A DNA stretch of 5,495 bases from contig JAPLUP010000265.1 of NCBI GenBank assembly GCA_026397575.1, positions 1-5,495 on the forward strand. The letters are read 5' to 3'. Each line of letters opens with the position of its first letter. The first letter of the stretch is position 1. Under the pieces are notes generated by a model. That model searched no databases. It was not told where the DNA came from and saw only the letters and a program-made list of their open reading frames with translations. Made by a program: the position numbers and the translations under genes. Source of the stretch: Candidatus Zixiibacteriota bacterium (GTDB lineage: Bacteria; Zixibacteria; MSB-5A5; CAIYYT01). Below, in pieces: positions 4,904 through 5,495 of this stretch.

Positions 4904-4916
4904 AGAAGGAGTTAAC

Positions 4917-5495
4917 ATGCTCAGAATAATTAGTCTGTTCCTGTCTGTTTCGCTGGTGCTTCTGATCGCTTCGTGCGGTAATCGAGCGGAGCAGCAGGTT
5001 GGAAAGCCCCCGACCGAGAAGGTCGCGAAAACCCCTACCTATGTCACTATGCCCGAAAGCACGGCAATAGCCATCATTTTCGTCGATTCAGTCGACACTG
5101 ACATCGATCAAACGGGCATGGAATTTCGAGCCAAGCTGCTTCGGCCCATTGTTGTGAATGGTCACACTTTGTTTGATGAAAACGCTGCGGTGAAAGGCGT
5201 GCTAAATAAGGTCGTTGAATCAGGTCGACTCAAGACTCCTGCTGAGCTAATTTACAGCTTGACAGCCATACAGGACATAGGCGGAAGCTGGGTCAGCATC
5301 AACACCTATGAGATTCGCCAGATCAAGGGCTCGCACACCAACAGAGAAGTGGCCATGATCGGTGGTGGAGCCATTGTCGGTGGCATCATTGGCAAGATTG
5401 TTGACAAAAAAGGTAGCACTGAGATTGGTGCTGCTGCGGGAGCCGCCGCCGGTGCCGCAACTGCGGCTGCAAGCGGCAAGAAGGATATCGTCCAT
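4917..5495 (+). CDS. Lipoprotein with C-terminal glycine-zipper region, 3' end outside window
   Basis: The frame is open from ATG 4917 to the window edge, giving 193 residues without a stop. AAGGAG (4906-4911) lies 5 bases before ATG. The N-terminus is a lipoprotein signal: MLR, a hydrophobic stretch and lipobox IASC with Cys20, so the protein is probably anchored in the inner or outer membrane. A short Pro/Lys/Glu-rich linker follows. Then comes a region resembling envelope proteins of the pattern 'aG-x-F-x-A-x-L-x-x-P-(I/V)-V-V-x-G' (here TGMEFRAKLLRPIVVNGHTL), followed by SGRLKTPAELIYSL. From about residue 147 a glycine zipper follows: MIGGGAIVGGIIGKIVD, then GAAAGAAAGAATAAASGKKDIV, suited to membrane insertion or oligomer formation. 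Related proteins usually end about 20-30 residues after GKKDIV, so little is missing. The molecular function is unknown. Confidence 0.85.
   Translation, partial: MLRIISLFLSVSLVLLIASCGNRAEQQVGKPPTEKVAKTPTYVTMPESTAIAIIFVDSVDTDIDQTGMEFRAKLLRPIVVNGHTLFDENAAVKGVLNKVVESGRLKTPAELIYSLTAIQDIGGSWVSINTYEIRQIKGSHTNREVAMIGGGAIVGGIIGKIVDKKGSTEIGAAAGAAAGAATAAASGKKDIVH

Noticed and set aside
5247..5495. Reverse-strand open frame at the right edge
   Set aside because: It is antisense to the lipoprotein with its lipobox and glycine zipper, and is explained by that gene's Gly/Ala codons.

Overview
The window looks like a chromosomal segment of a Gram-negative bacterium of middling G+C content. The support is a lipobox lipoprotein at the right end, good sigma-70-type promoters and strong AGGAGG-type ribosome binding sites. 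No marker gene fixes the phylum. The style of the response regulators, the glycine-zipper lipoprotein and the dispersed stem-loop repeats recalls Zixibacteria, Acidobacteriota or deltaproteobacterial-type genomes; this is a low-confidence impression.

Left part (1-2337): the 3' two thirds of a glycoside hydrolase family 57 gene (1-1371, 5' end outside the window) is followed after 15 bases by a small DUF4870-like membrane protein gene (1387-1785), probably in one operon. Right after that stop codon lies a near-consensus promoter (TTGACT, 17 bases, TATAAT) for a GNAT-family acetyltransferase (1912-2337).

Middle part (2338-3096): about 760 bases without an intact gene. It holds a cluster of stem-loops: an imperfect hairpin, a strong intrinsic terminator preceded by an extra copy of its 5' arm, a small hairpin, three tandem 35-bp units of a REP-like repeat and a G/C-rich hairpin. 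Next to these is a remnant of an IS3-family transposase (about 2646-2807) that keeps the last D and E of the DDE triad. Positions 2811-2965 hold nothing recognised. A second near-consensus promoter (2966-2994) then leads into the regulators.

Right part (3097-5495): two NarL/FixJ-type response regulators of identical length (229 aa each, about 64% identical by hand count) arise from a tandem duplication with an exact 856-base offset. The duplication includes about 60-75 bases of downstream non-coding DNA that carries a promoter-like element in both copies. Both proteins have Asp where the receiver switch Thr/Ser normally sits, and the second copy has a sharply diverged first part of the HTH. 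No histidine kinase is present. After a 274-base gap with hairpins, a glycine-zipper lipoprotein starts at 4917 and runs off the right edge.

The most interesting feature is the duplicated orphan regulator pair: one canonical DNA-binding domain, one altered, with an odd receiver switch residue and palindromes in front of the second copy. No defence system, CRISPR array or RNA gene was found.
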